Virus record (IMG/VR): IMGVR_UViG_3300047470_000395
Coordinates: 1-64,000 of that record
From: a virus
Direction: 5' to 3' (one strand)
DNA: 64,000 nucleotides
The position numbers and the translations under genes are program-made. Positions within the stretch are counted from its first letter, which is position 1. The number at the start of each line of letters is the position of its first letter. The notes below the pieces were generated by a model that searched no databases, was not told the DNA's origin, and saw only the letters and a program-made list of their open reading frames with translations. Below are positions 29,699 to 41,800 of the stretch, piece by piece.

Positions 29699-32181
29699 TG
29701 CCCCGCCAACTCTTCCCAGGGCTCCGCGGCCTCCTTGTTCCTCGAGGCGCCGTGGAGCCAGCAGCCGCGACCGCGCCCGTCGAGACGAAGGACCTGCTCG
29801 CAGGGGGCGTCTACTCGTCGATGTCGTACGCCGGCGTCACGAACGTGTGGGGTACCCCGGGCCGCGCGGACGGCTGGGACCTCGAGCGCGTCATCGTCGA
29901 GGGCTACGAGCGCTCCATCTGGACCTTCAAGTCCGTGGAGGCGATCAGCAAGCACGCCTCGACCCTGCCCATCCAGATTGGCCGCGGCGGCGACGAGCGG
30001 CAGTTCGCCGAGGTCCTCAAGGACCACCCGCTGTACAAGCTGCTCAACCGGAAGGCCAACCCGCTCGAGACCGGCGATGTCTTCAAGAAGCGGCTGAGCG
30101 CCCAGTTGCTGCTGAGTAAGAAGGGCGTGTTCGTAGAGAAGACGAAGAACCGGCGCGGGGTGCTGACCCGGCTCGACCTGCTGCCACCGGACCGCGTCCG
30201 CATCATCCCGGACACCGAGAACTCCGCCTATGTGAGCCATTTCGAGCTCACGGAGTACAACGGCCGCATCCGTGAACTGCCGCCGGAAAAGGTCATCTGG
30301 ATCAGAGACCCGCACCCCACGGACCCGTTCTGCGGCGTGACCCCGCTCGAGGCCGCTGGGCTGTCGGTCGACCTGGACGTCAAGGCCCGCACCTACAACA
30401 TCTCCTTTATCAACAATGACGGCCGCCCTGGCGGCATCGTCGGTATCGACCTGGACGGCGTCGACTCGTCAGAGGTCAAGCGGATCCAGAAGCGGCTCGA
30501 GCCGGGCGCGCACAACGCCGGACAGCTCACCCTCGTGGGCACCGGACCCGGCGGTGTCACGTACGTCGACACCTCGGCCCGCCCGCGGGAGATGGCATAC
30601 GAGACGCTCGCCAGCACCTCGAAAAACGAGATCCTCTCCGCATTCGGCGTACCCGAGAGTGTGATCGGCAACGCCAGCGAGCGGACGTTCGCGAACGCCG
30701 ACCGGGAGGAGTACACGTTCTGGGCTCACACCGAGCTCCCCCACCTCAACCTGCTTGCGTCGGCGTTCGACCCGGACCTGTCGGACGAGTGGGTGATCCG
30801 GTTCGACACCTCCCGCATTCAGGCGCTCGAGTTTCCCCGCCGTCAGGCCCGCGAGGAAGCGCGCAAGGAGTGGGAGTCGGGTCTCATCACCATCGACGAG
30901 TACCGGGTGGCGGCCGGGCGTACGCCCTTCAACACCCCGCAGTCCCGTGCGCTGTGGATCAGCCCACAGAAGGCACCCGTCCCCGCCAACGCCCAGGACG
31001 CGGCCGCACTCGGCCTCTCCGACCCGGGCGGCGCACCGGGCGCAGGCGGCGCCCCCGGAGCAGGCCCGGACGCTGGGCCGCCCGCGGCCGGCGGGAACCA
31101 GTCCGCCGCCGCGGCGGTCGCCGAGGCCCGCACCGACGAACCCGGTCCGAAAGCAGCCGACGACGTAGCCGCGGCCCGCGGGCAGGCACCCCTCGAGCCG
31201 TCCGCCGGAGCAGACTCGCCCGCGGCCGGCGCCGTGGCGGATGCCCGCGCCGACGTCACCGACGACACCCCCGGGGAAGCAGCCGACAACGTTGCGGCCG
31301 CCCGCGCCAGCACGGTGCAGCCCGAGGCCGGGCCCGCCGCCGAGGAAGTCGAGCGAGCACGCGCCCAGCTCGAGACCAAGGCGCTCTCCGGCGACGACAA
31401 CGGGTTCGAGGTCACCGACGCCGACTTCGACGCCCTCGCCGCAGCCATCGAGGCGGCCCTCACTGCGCTTCTGGCGCGCCAGGAGGGCGTCATCGTCGCC
31501 CGGCTCCACGCTCCGAAGATCCGCAAGCACACCAGGTTCTGGACGCCGGAGAACGACAACGACACCCGCGGCGGTGACGCCAACCTCGACGAGGACCGCG
31601 TCGTCAGCGCGGCCCGCTGGGCGGAGGAGACCACCAACACCCTCACCCCGATCCTGCAGCAGGCCGCGGCCGCCACCGCTCGCAAGCTGAGCAAGGCAGT
31701 CACCGGCACCGAGACGGTGCCCCCGGCCGCAGTCGCGCCCGCCCTCGTCACCGCGGCGCACGCCGGGGAAGCGATGACCGCGTTCCTCATCGAACTCGCC
31801 GCCGTGCTGCACCAGGCCCAGGCCGACCCGAACCTCGACCTCGACACGCTGAAGCACGTGGTCGGCGGCTTCTACAACTCGGCCGGCCCCGATCTCGCCG
31901 CCCGGGTCGCGGAGACCTGCGCCGTCTCGACCGTCAACGGGGCCGCGGACGCCGCAGCAGAGAACGCCGGGCCCGGAGTCGTCCGGACATGGCTCACCCG
32001 CCAGGACGACCGCGTACGGCCCGCGCACCGCGCCCTACAGGGCAAGACGCTGCCCGTCGGCACGCCGTACGAGATCGACGGCGCCCAGCTCCGTTACCCC
32101 GGCGACCCGTTCGCCCCGCTCGCCCTGACGATCAACTGCCGTTGCCGTCTCCACTACGCCACAGACGAGGACGTGAACTGA
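29698..32181 (+). CDS. Portal protein fused to a MuF-like head morphogenesis domain
   Basis: 827 aa. Residues about 60-440 read as an HK97-type portal (DHPLYKLLNRKANPLETG, LLPPDRVRIIPD, GITPLEA-like GVTPLEAAG, LSAFGVPESVIG). A Pro/Ala/Glu linker with repeated 'ADDVAAAR/ADNVAAAR' segments (about 445-560) joins a helical region. The end is a MuF-type module (about 760-825: TWLTRQDDRVRPAHRALQGK, LRYPGDPFAP, NCRCRL). The portal ring at one vertex is the DNA channel; MuF proteins sit inside the head near it. In most siphophages these are two genes. Confidence 0.9.
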   Translation: MPRQLFPGLRGLLVPRGAVEPAAATAPVETKDLLAGGVYSSMSYAGVTNVWGTPGRADGWDLERVIVEGYERSIWTFKSVEAISKHASTLPIQIGRGGDERQFAEVLKDHPLYKLLNRKANPLETGDVFKKRLSAQLLLSKKGVFVEKTKNRRGVLTRLDLLPPDRVRIIPDTENSAYVSHFELTEYNGRIRELPPEKVIWIRDPHPTDPFCGVTPLEAAGLSVDLDVKARTYNISFINNDGRPGGIVGIDLDGVDSSEVKRIQKRLEPGAHNAGQLTLVGTGPGGVTYVDTSARPREMAYETLASTSKNEILSAFGVPESVIGNASERTFANADREEYTFWAHTELPHLNLLASAFDPDLSDEWVIRFDTSRIQALEFPRRQAREEARKEWESGLITIDEYRVAAGRTPFNTPQSRALWISPQKAPVPANAQDAAALGLSDPGGAPGAGGAPGAGPDAGPPAAGGNQSAAAAVAEARTDEPGPKAADDVAAARGQAPLEPSAGADSPAAGAVADARADVTDDTPGEAADNVAAARASTVQPEAGPAAEEVERARAQLETKALSGDDNGFEVTDADFDALAAAIEAALTALLARQEGVIVARLHAPKIRKHTRFWTPENDNDTRGGDANLDEDRVVSAARWAEETTNTLTPILQQAAAATARKLSKAVTGTETVPPAAVAPALVTAAHAGEAMTAFLIELAAVLHQAQADPNLDLDTLKHVVGGFYNSAGPDLAARVAETCAVSTVNGAADAAAENAGPGVVRTWLTRQDDRVRPAHRALQGKTLPVGTPYEIDGAQLRYPGDPFAPLALTINCRCRLHYATDEDVN

Positions 32182-32182
32182 C

Positions 32183-32536
32183 CTGAACACCTACCCCGCC
32201 GCCCTGCTGCGCGTGATCGACGGCGACACCCTCGACGTCGATCTCGACCTCGGCTTCACGATCCGTTCCCGGCAGCGCCTGCGCCTGCTGGGCCTCAACG
32301 CGCCGGAGAAGAACACCCCGGAGGGCAAGACCGCCAAGGCGTGGGTGAGTGACTGGCTCACCGAGCATGGCCCCGACCTGGTGGTCGAGACCCACGCCCG
32401 GGAGAAGTACGGCCGCTGGCTGGCCACGGTCACCGGCCAGGACGGCGCCTGCCTGAACACCGCACTCCTCGAAGCCGGCCAGGCCGCCCCCTACGACGGC
32501 CACGGCCCCCGACCCCTCCCCGAACCCAAGGAGTAA
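32183..32536 (+). CDS. Thermonuclease (SNase)-like protein
   Basis: About 107-117 aa. VIDGDTLDVDLDLGF, RLRLLGLNAPEKNTPEGK, EKYGRWLATV and LNTALLEAGQA match staphylococcal-nuclease folds, with D and E Ca2+ ligands and both catalytic arginines (RLLGLNAPE; KYGRWL). The first strand (NTYPAALLRVIDG) is needed for the fold. The only start that includes it is CTG 32183, two bases after the portal stop; GTG 32213 would cut into the strand. A small DNA/RNA nuclease inside a capsid gene block is unusual. Confidence 0.8.
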   Translation: MNTYPAALLRVIDGDTLDVDLDLGFTIRSRQRLRLLGLNAPEKNTPEGKTAKAWVSDWLTEHGPDLVVETHAREKYGRWLATVTGQDGACLNTALLEAGQAAPYDGHGPRPLPEPKE

Positions 32537-32541
32537 CCGCC

Positions 32542-32754
32542 ATGTGGGCAGCTATCTGGATCGCCTGGACCACCGTCTTTGCCATCGCCGAAGCCATCGC
32601 CCTCGCCAACAAGAAGGACGAGGACACCCTCTCGGAGAACGTCCGCCGCCTGTTCCGCACGAGAACCAGCAAGGCGGGCCGGGCCATATTCGCGGCCGCC
32701 TGGTTCGGATTCAGCGGCTGGTTCGCGCTGCACATCCTGACGGAGACGATGTAA
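32542..32754 (+). CDS. Two-TM micropeptide
   Basis: 70 aa. Two transmembrane segments (AIWIAWTTVFAIAEAIALA and FAAAWFGFSGWFALHIL) with a basic middle loop (RRLFRTRTSKAGR). Could act in the envelope during injection or lysis; function unknown. Confidence 0.7.
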   Translation: MWAAIWIAWTTVFAIAEAIALANKKDEDTLSENVRRLFRTRTSKAGRAIFAAAWFGFSGWFALHILTETM

Positions 32755-32772
32755 CCGGGGGGCGAGAGGCCA

Positions 32773-32800
32773 CTTGCCCAATTGGGCAAGAACGATCTTG
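32773..32800 (+). repeat. 28-bp palindromic element, copy 1
   Basis: CTTGCCCAATTGGGCAAG (32773-32790), followed by AACGATCTTG (32791-32800). It lies 23 bp before promoter motif copy 3 and 72 bases before the predicted leaderless start of the giant gene. Confidence 0.85.
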
Positions 32801-32823
32801 GAGTACGGCGCGGCCATTCACCA

Positions 32824-32854
32824 CGCGACGCTAACCACGCGTGATGTGCATGGT
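32824..32854 (+). promoter_or_regulatory. Phage promoter motif, copy 3 (giant protein)
   Basis: CGCGACGCTAACC at 32824, CATGGT at 32849-32854, ATG 32862 seven bases later. No Shine-Dalgarno; leaderless start predicted. Confidence 0.7.
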
Positions 32855-32861
32855 CCGCGCC

Positions 32862-35800
32862 ATGCTGAATCGCCCCGCTGCTGCGCACGCTGAGTTGCAG
32901 GACCTGAGTGACGGTCTCGAGGTCAAGGCCGCCCGCCGTTGGAACCCGTCCCTGCATCCTCGCGACAGCAAGGGCCGGTTTATCGAGACGGGCGGCATCG
33001 TCCGCCTGTGGGGAGGCGATCTCGCGCGCGTCATGCGCGCCCTGCCGAACGATCGCATCCTCGTGCAGGACCAGACCGGCCCGGACGAATTCAACGGCCG
33101 CAGGCACACCACCAGCGCCAAGTGGGTGTCCATGGTGGCCCGCCCCGATGGCTCCGCGCCCACCGACAACGAGCACAAGGTCGAGGCGGAGGACGAGAAG
33201 CGGGACAAGGACGCGCGGCGCGGCAACGGCGTCGTCCATGACGACATCGGCGACCCCGACACCCCCAACGACGCCCACGCCGTCGACGACCGCGGCCGCG
33301 CGATCGGCGAGGACGACCACCCGGTCGGGCCTCGCGAGAACGACGACCAGGACGAGCCGGAGCACGGCAGGCACCCGGTCAACGTCCGCGCCCTGCCCAA
33401 CCAGAGCACCGCGGGCGGTAGCCGCTTCCAGGACACGGCGGCAGTCCGTCAGCACTTCCTCGACCTGGCCGACCGGCCCGACACCCGGCCGGAGATGGCG
33501 CAGTTCCTGCGTTCCGTCGCCACTGACGAGGACCTGCGCGTCTCGGGCGACCTGGCCGTCCTCCGCGACGACTCCACCGGCCGCTGGTACCTGACGGCGA
33601 CCGGCACCGGTCAGCGCATGGACCTCGCCGGGGACTTCGCCACCCCCGAGGAGGCCAGCGAGTTCGCGCGCCATCTCAGGCGCACCGCTCCGACCAAGGG
33701 CACTGCGATCCGCTCCCTTGCCCGGGGGTTCGACTTCTCCAACCCCGACCTTGACGCCGAGGCGCGCACCTGGCGCTCGGACAGGGACGAGAACATCGCG
33801 GCCGCCATCAAGCGGGCCCGCGGGGAATTCGACGCTTCCCGCTCCGCCCCCGCCTCCGATGCCGCCCGCGCCCCGCACGCCGACGCCGGCACCCCGGAGA
33901 CGGTCAGCCGCGAGGAGCTCAAGCCCGGCGACCGCGTCAAGGTCACCGTGAGCCGCAGCGACATCGAGTGGCCGACGAGCACCCGCGACCAGGACAAGCC
34001 GGAGACGGTCACCGTCGAGGGCACCATCGCGCCCACCCACTCGGCCGGCCCGGGTGTAAGCGGCGCAACGCTCGTCGACGTCACGCTGACCAGCCCGGAC
34101 GGCACGGTCATGACGTCCGGCGACACCGCACGCATCCGGCGCATGCCCACCCAGGTCGCACGCTCCGGGCACACCGACGGCTTCACCCCGGAGGAACGGC
34201 GTGCCGACCGCGTCCGTGTCGGCGACGTCATCGCCCGCGGGGAGTTCGGGCACGTCGTCACGCGCATTGACCGCGGTCAGGGCGGCCGCGCTTTCACCAC
34301 GCGCAACCTCGGCGGCCGTGGCGAGGTCGACCAGTTCGGCGCCCGCCACGGCGACATGCTGTCCGTCGTCCCGAAGGCCCGCCGCCGGCCGGAGGATGTG
34401 CAGCGCGACACCCCGGGCCACACACAGCAGCACCCCAACAGCAGGGATGCCAAGGGCGCGGCCGCGGCGATCCTCAGCGACTGGGCGAAGGTCAACGAGC
34501 TCGCCGCGCAGCAGTGGCCGGACGGGGCACCGGAGGAGTTCCGCACCCTGGCCCAGCACATGCAGAACGTCACGGACGCCCCGAAGGGCGCCGACGGCTA
34601 CCAGCAGAACGCCGACGCGATGCGCGGCGCCCTGGACGCGCTCCACGGCCTCGACAGCGAGGGCGTCAGCCAGGACATGGTGAAGGCGCTGCACCGGCTC
34701 GAGGAGGGCCTGGACGCCAACGCCGACCGGTTCGAGGCCGACTCCCGGGCGATCACGGAGAACAAGCGGAAGCGCGAGGCGGTCAACGCCCCGAACCCGG
34801 ACGCTCCAGCCGCCCCGAACGCCCCGCAGAGCAACGCCCCCACGAACGACCATCCGACGGGTGAACCGCTACAGCACAACTGGGACCCCGAGAACCTGGT
34901 CACCCTGACCATGCCGGAGGCGCTCGCGAACTTCCTGAACGTCGACGAGACCGCGGCCATGGAGGACCCCGACACCCGGAAGGCCCTCACAGAAGCCGTC
35001 CACGGCCGCAACGGCATCCTCAAGGTGACCGCACCGATCGAGACGCACCGCGCCCTGCTCGAGTGGGCGTGGACGCTCGCAGGCGGCGAAGGACTGGACT
35101 CCGACCCGAAGGAAGTCCGGGCCCACCGCAACTACACCAAGCGCGTCGACGAGGCCGCGGCAAAGCTGGAGCGCGAGCGGCAGCACCGCGGCGCCCCGGA
35201 CGCGAACGGGAACGCACCCGACGCCGGCACCGATGACGGTAAGACGGACGCGCCGTCGGCCAACACCCCCGGCGCCGACACCAGCGAGCCGCAGAACACC
35301 CCGGACACGGTCACCATGACGCCCGACGAGGTGTCCAACCACCTCGACGCGGTGCGCCCCGAAGGCTCCAAGGCGCCGTCACGCATGGACGACGGCGAGA
35401 TCCGCGACGAGATCGTCTCCCTGATGGAGCGGGAGATGGCCAACGGCGGGGAGCTGTCGGGAGTCGACCGCACCCGCCTCCAGGTCCTCGAGGCGGAAGA
35501 GGCCCGCCGCGCCGGCCGCGCGCCGAAGCGCGAGGACAAGCCGAAGCCGAAGCCCGCGGAGGAGCCCGGCGGCCTGTTCGACGTCGCCCCGGACGAGCAG
35601 CAGCAGTTCGTTGCCGACCCGAACAACCCCGACGACCTGGCGGACGACCCGCTGGGCACGCCGGACATGTTCGCCAACCACGAAGGCCGCGACACGTCCC
35701 GGCTGCGCCCCCCGCAGTCCCGCAAGCCTGCCGACTTCAAGCCCGGCGACCGGTTCGTCGACACCGACGGGCGCACCCACACCGTGAAGGAGGAGCCGAT

Positions 35801-38800
35801 ACGGACCCCGCGCGGCCGTATCCGCGTCGTCGATGAGGACGGCGGAGAGCACTTCCTCGCACCGGACAAGGAGCTGCGCGTCCTGCACGAGGGCGAGGAC
35901 GCCCCCGCGGTGCCGGAGACCAACGCCCCCGACGCGAACGCGCCGGAGAGCGGTGCTCCGTCCGCGGACACCCCGGAAACCGGCACACCGGGCGCCGACG
36001 CTGCAGACACCCCCAACAACGCGCCCGAGGGCGGCACCCCCGACACCCCGGACGACTCCGTCGCCCCGCCCGCCCCGGTCGGGGATGCGTCCCCGACGAG
36101 CATGAGCAACGAGGACATCGACGCCGAGCTCGAGGCGCTGCAGGCGTGGCAGAACCGGCACGTCGCAAGCAGCGGGGAAGGCCCGCGCGTTCAGGGCAGT
36201 CCCATGGTCGCTCTCTCTCCTGTCGGCAACCGGCGGGGCGCCCTGCGCGAGGAGCAGCGCAAGCGTGAGGTGGCCCGCCAGGACAAGGAGCGGAAGGAGA
36301 AGGAGAAGCAGGACCGGGCCGCAGCGCTCGCCCGTTCCGAGATCGGCAACCGCGCCGCTGACGGCTCGTACCCGGTGACCGTCGACGGCGAGAACGCCGG
36401 CAGCGTCAGCCAGACCGCCCGCAAGTGGCAGTACACCGACGCCGAAGGCCGCAGGTCTCCCGACTTCTACCCGAGCCGCGCCCAGGCCGTGGCCGCGCTG
36501 GTCAGCAACCGCGACGTCCGCCGGAACAACGACGCGCAGCACGCTCGCCAGGATCAGGCGCGTACGCAGACGCCGAACGGGTGGGCTCTCGGCGACCGCG
36601 CCGACGTGGCCGAGAACGACATCATCCGTATCCCCCGGATGGGCCGTGACCGTGACGGCAGGCCGTACCCCGAGGGCTGGGGCCAGCCGGTCCGCGTCAA
36701 CCGTGTGGAGCGCCGGGACGACGGCACGACGATCGTCTCCTACAGCAACCCGGACGGCTCGTATGCGGGAGGCAGCCCGCTGTTCCTGCGGGGTCCCGAC
36801 GACTCGTTCGCGTGGGCCAACGACCGCACCCGCCCGGAGCCGACCCCCGCGTGGCGGCACGAGCTCCGTCCCCGGATGGCCGACATCGGCGACGACGTCG
36901 CCACCCTGCTGAACCACGCCGACGGCCTCGACGACCAGGACCAGGAGCGGATGCGGCGCCTGGGCGAGCTGATCCGCCGCGTAGAGGACGGCGACACCGA
37001 GGATCTGCAGGCGGACCTCCGCAAGATCCGCGACGAGGCCGCGTGGCTCGAGGAGCAGTTCAGCCGCGAGGACCTGCCGTTCGAGACGCGCAGGTACAAG
37101 TCGTGGGCCACGGCCGCGCACGGGAAGGCACAGCGGTCCCTCGACCACCCTGACTTCCAGCACGGCAGCACGGCCGACGGCCCGGACAACGCCCCCGGCA
37201 ACGCCCCGGACGCGGACGCGCCGAGCGCCGATGGCGTGCCCGACTGGGCCAACGACCTCGGTGACGGTGTCTGGCTCGACGAGCCGAGGAGCACCGGCGG
37301 GCCCCGGAACATCTACGTCGACGGCCAGATTGAGGGACTCCTCGGTCGGGACCGGCCGAAGGGCAGGTACTACTGGTGGCGGCCGGGGGGCCAGACCAGC
37401 CAAGAACGCTTCGACACCCCCGAAGAGGCCGCCCGCGCCTTCGCCCGCGAGATGCGGGAGAACAACCTGCCGAGCCTGAGCACGCCCAACGACGGCGGCA
37501 ACGGCCACGACGACCGCGCCAGCCGTGCCCGGGACCTGTTCGGCGAGGGCATGAACGCCGTGGGCGGCGACTCCCTCCCGGAGATGCAGGAGCTGAACGA
37601 CCGCCTCGGCCGCGCTGATTCCTCGGACGACCGGGATGCGGAGCTGCGCGACGTCGCCGACCGCATGGACGAGCTCGCCGACCAGTACGGGCTCGCAGGC
37701 CCGCAGGGTGAGCTTGCCGCGGACCAGTTCCGTCGCGCCGCGCGCGCCGCCCGCGGTGAGCACGACGACCACAACGGCGACAACGGCGACGGCCAGCCCG
37801 ACGCCACGCCCATCACCGACGGCGAGTCCAACAACGGCCAGGACGACCAGCAGCGCAGCGACGACCAGGGCGACGGACAGCAGGACGACAACCAGCCCAG
37901 CAACCAAGACGACAACCAGGGCGACAACCAGGGCGACGACGAGGAGAGCCGTCGGCGCGACAACCCCAACCCCGACGGTGACGCGGCCGGCCCCGACGGC
38001 GCCCCCGACGGTGGCGGCCCGGGTGCGCCCGACGACACCAACGACTCGAGCGACTCCAACAACGACCAGAGCAACGGTCCCGACAACTCGGACGACTCGA
38101 CGGACGAGCCCAACCCAGACGAGGAGAACCAGGACTCCGAAGAGGAGAAGCGCCGCAAGCGTCGCCGCCGCAATCGTAACGGCGGAGGCGGTACCGGTGG
38201 CCCCGGCGGGGGCGGACCGGGCGGGCTTGGCCTGCCGCACCTGAGCCTGCCGAACCTCAACGTCCCCGCCGGAACGGGCGGCAACGGTGGCAACGGCAGC
38301 CACGGCGACGGCCACCACCCGCGTACGCCTCACAACCCCCGCCCGCACGACGTGGACTCCCTGCGGAACGCCTGGCGATCCGGTCAGGGACTCACCGCGG
38401 GCGAGGACACCCCCGAGCGGCGCGCCCACCTCGCCGATCTGGCGGACCGCGAGGGCCTCACCCTGTCCCCCCAGGGCGGACTCGCCCTGTATCCCGAGCA
38501 GCAGGACGACGGCACCACCGTGTGGCGCTTCGCCCAGGCCCGCAACGGCTCAAACCTGCCCGGCATCACCCTGACCACCGACGACCCCGAGGAAGCGCGC
38601 GCGCTCGCGGGCAGGTTCGAGGAGATCACCGACGCTAACGGCGACCCCTTCGACTGGCACCAGCCGCAGGGACCGGCCAGCGTCGCCGCGTGGCGTGACG
38701 GGGAAGGCCGCACCCTGCCCCAGGCCATCCGCGCGGTGCAGGACGACTACCAGCAGGAGCGCGCCGGAGCGTTCAACCTGCCCGAGGACCTCACGGGCAT

Positions 38801-41800
38801 GGACGACGCCGACCTCGAGGCCGCCATGCGGCAGGGCCTCGGCCCGGAGGACGAGCTCCGCGTCATGGCGGAGATGGACCGCCGAGACGGCTACGTCGAC
38901 GAGCGGGTCCGCGCTGCCGCGCAAGCCACGCCGCCGACGAACGCCGACGAAGCGGAGCGCGAAGGCCGCGCCATGGACGAGGCGCTCCGGTTCGGCGACA
39001 CGGACGTCACGCAGCCCGCTCCGGCCACCCCCGGACGCCTGCGCCGTGAGTTCGACGCCCTCGACGAGGAGCGTTTCCAGGCCGCCATGCAGGCCACCGG
39101 CGGGCGGATGCTCAGCCCCGAGGCCGAAGCCCAGGGCATCGACCCGCGGGCCCTGTTCTCCGGCGGCAAGTACAGCAACAAGCAGGCGAAGGAACTGGCC
39201 TCGCCCGAGCTGAAGCACTGGTTCGACGGAGACGACAACACCCCCGGCAACGGCCGACTCACGTACCCGCAGTACCGGGCGCGGGAGACCGACCGCGCCC
39301 TGCGCGCCGAGTTCGCCGACTGGGACGAGGCCCGCTACCGGCAGGCCGTCGACTTCACGAACGGCTACTTCTTCCGCCGCGAGTACAAGTACGGCTTTAC
39401 CGACTTCAACGAGCGAGAGCTGTTCTCCGGCGGCAGCCTGAGCGCCCGGGACCGGTGGATGCAGTACGCCAGCGACGAACTGCAGGAGTGGTTCGACCTC
39501 AACGGCGGCCGCCAGACATTCGCCCAGTTCCGCGAGGCACGCCGCGCCAACGACCGCGCCGAACGGCACCAGCACGAGGAGGAGGAGCTGCAGCGCGCCG
39601 CCGGGGGCACTCCCGAAGGCGGAGCCCCCAACGGGGCGGGACCCCTCACTGACGACGACGTCACCCCCGCGCCGCCCTTCAACGCCGCCACCCCCGAGAG
39701 CGAGTCCGACGCCTCATTCCGCTTCGGCGGCCGCGACCGTATGCAGCAGTTCGCCGACCGAGCCGAGGTACGCCCGGACGGAGCCACCTCCGAGGGCGTG
39801 TGGCTCAACGGCCGGCAGATCGGCACCATCCACAACGTCAACGGTGCCAACGCCGACCGTGAACCGGTCTGGGACGCCAGCCCGTTCTACGGCCTGGACC
39901 ACTCCGCCAACAGCCGTTCCCAGAGCCGGGACACGGCCATCGCCAACCTTGTCGTCCGCGCCCTGCAGAACGGCCCCACGGACTCCTCGAACCCGAGCGA
40001 GGACATGTGGGACTCGGTGACCCTGCACCTGGCAGGCCTCACCCACCCGCTGCCCGAGCTGCCGGAAGCCCTTCGCGACGACCCGGAGGCGCGCGCCCGG
40101 TACGACCGGCTGTCCAGCATGGTCGACTCCTTCCGGGACCAGCAGTCGCCCACCGGCGACCTGCGCCAGGACCTGGCGCAGGCCCGCGACGACTTCGCGT
40201 GGCTGCACGACGCGCTCGAGGGACAGGCGCGTACCCCCCAGCAGCGCGAGGAACTGTCCGACCTCAAGACCCGCACCTTCTGGGCGGACCGTCTCCAGCA
40301 CGGTCTCGGGGAGCCGAACAGCGACCTGGAGCGCCCCCACGCTCCCGGTGAGCCGCAGGGCGCCGGAGATGCGCCGTCCCCGGCGGTGCCGACGCCGGAG
40401 CCGGCGAACGCCCCGGACGACACCGCCGATCCGTCGGCGACACCCGAACCTGAGCCTGAGCCGAACCCGGACCCGATCGGCGGCCAGCCCGCGCACTGGG
40501 CCCGCGTCGGGGACTTGGCGCAGGGCGACATGGTCCGCATGAACGGCACCACCAGGAGGGGCCGGCCGGTCCAGCGCGCCGGATACGTGCAGAGCACGCC
40601 CGAGCTGGTCGACGTCACCCGCCGCGGCCGCACCGACCAGATGTGGCGTACCTGGGTCACCGAGAACCCGGACGGCACCGGCGCTGCCGGGAACGTCTAC
40701 ACGTCCGCCAACGCCACCGCGGCGCGCGCCGAGGCGCCGGACAACGTCGTGCCCGGATCCCCGGCCAGCGGTGCCCAGGCGTCGCTGCGCTCCGGTGATC
40801 TGCCCGACCAGATCCCCGCCGACCGTGACGGCAACGGCCTGTTCCCCGGCAGCACCGTCCGCGGCACCAACGACCGTGAAGGCACCATTACCGGTGCTGC
40901 CCCCACCACCGTGTCGGTGCACTGGTCCGACGGCAACGACGACGACGCGCTCCCGGCGACCACGCTGACCGTGACCAACGCACAGCGCCCCGACGGCTGG
41001 ACCGCCGACGGGCACCGGGTGACCACACAGAGCATCGTCAGCGACAGCGACGGCGCCCTCCTCGGCCCCGTCGACGACGTCGCCGGAGACAACGTCACCG
41101 TCCACACGACCGACGGCACCATCACCCGCAGCGCGGGCGACCTCCGCGTCACCGGCCAGGTGCGCGACGACGCACCCCCGACCGCACCGGTGACCGGCAT
41201 CGACGAGCCCGCGGCCGCGGACCTCAAGGACGGCGACGTCGTCGTCCTGGACCTCGACGGCCAGCTCTCCACCGTCGCGATCACCAGCCCGCCCCACCAC
41301 GACGGCGACCGCGTCACCCTGCAGTACGCCGACACCACCACCGGCGAGATGGGCGAGATCGACGTCGACGCCCGCGCGGTCCTCCCACGCGCCCAGGGCC
41401 CCGACGGTGGCGCCCCGGACCTCGGCCCGGACAACGCGCCGGAGCCGGCCGACGACCTGACCGTGCACCCGACCCCGCGCACCGTGGACCCGGTGACCGG
41501 CCCGACCGTCGATCCGGACCTCGACTCGAGCGACCGGAACGTCATCGGTGACCACGCCGACGGCCCGGACACCGACCCCGACGCCCACCAGGCGGCCGTG
41601 CGCATCACCAGCGACCTTCCCGTCACCCCGGAGCAGGCGCAGGCCCTGGCGACGCAACTGCGCTCTGCCGCGGACCCGTCGACGCTGGAGGGCCGCGCCG
41701 CACTCCGCGCCGCGGACCACCTCGACCGCGCCGCCGGCCGGACCCCGCCCACGGGCCTTGACCGGCCCCGGGCGTCGAACGCCGCACAGATCGGCGAGGG

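Noticed and set aside
6470-40100. GACCCGGA octamers as TraB recognition sites
   Set aside because: The few octamers noticed are in coding regions and scattered, not in the tandem clusters of plasmid TRS sites.
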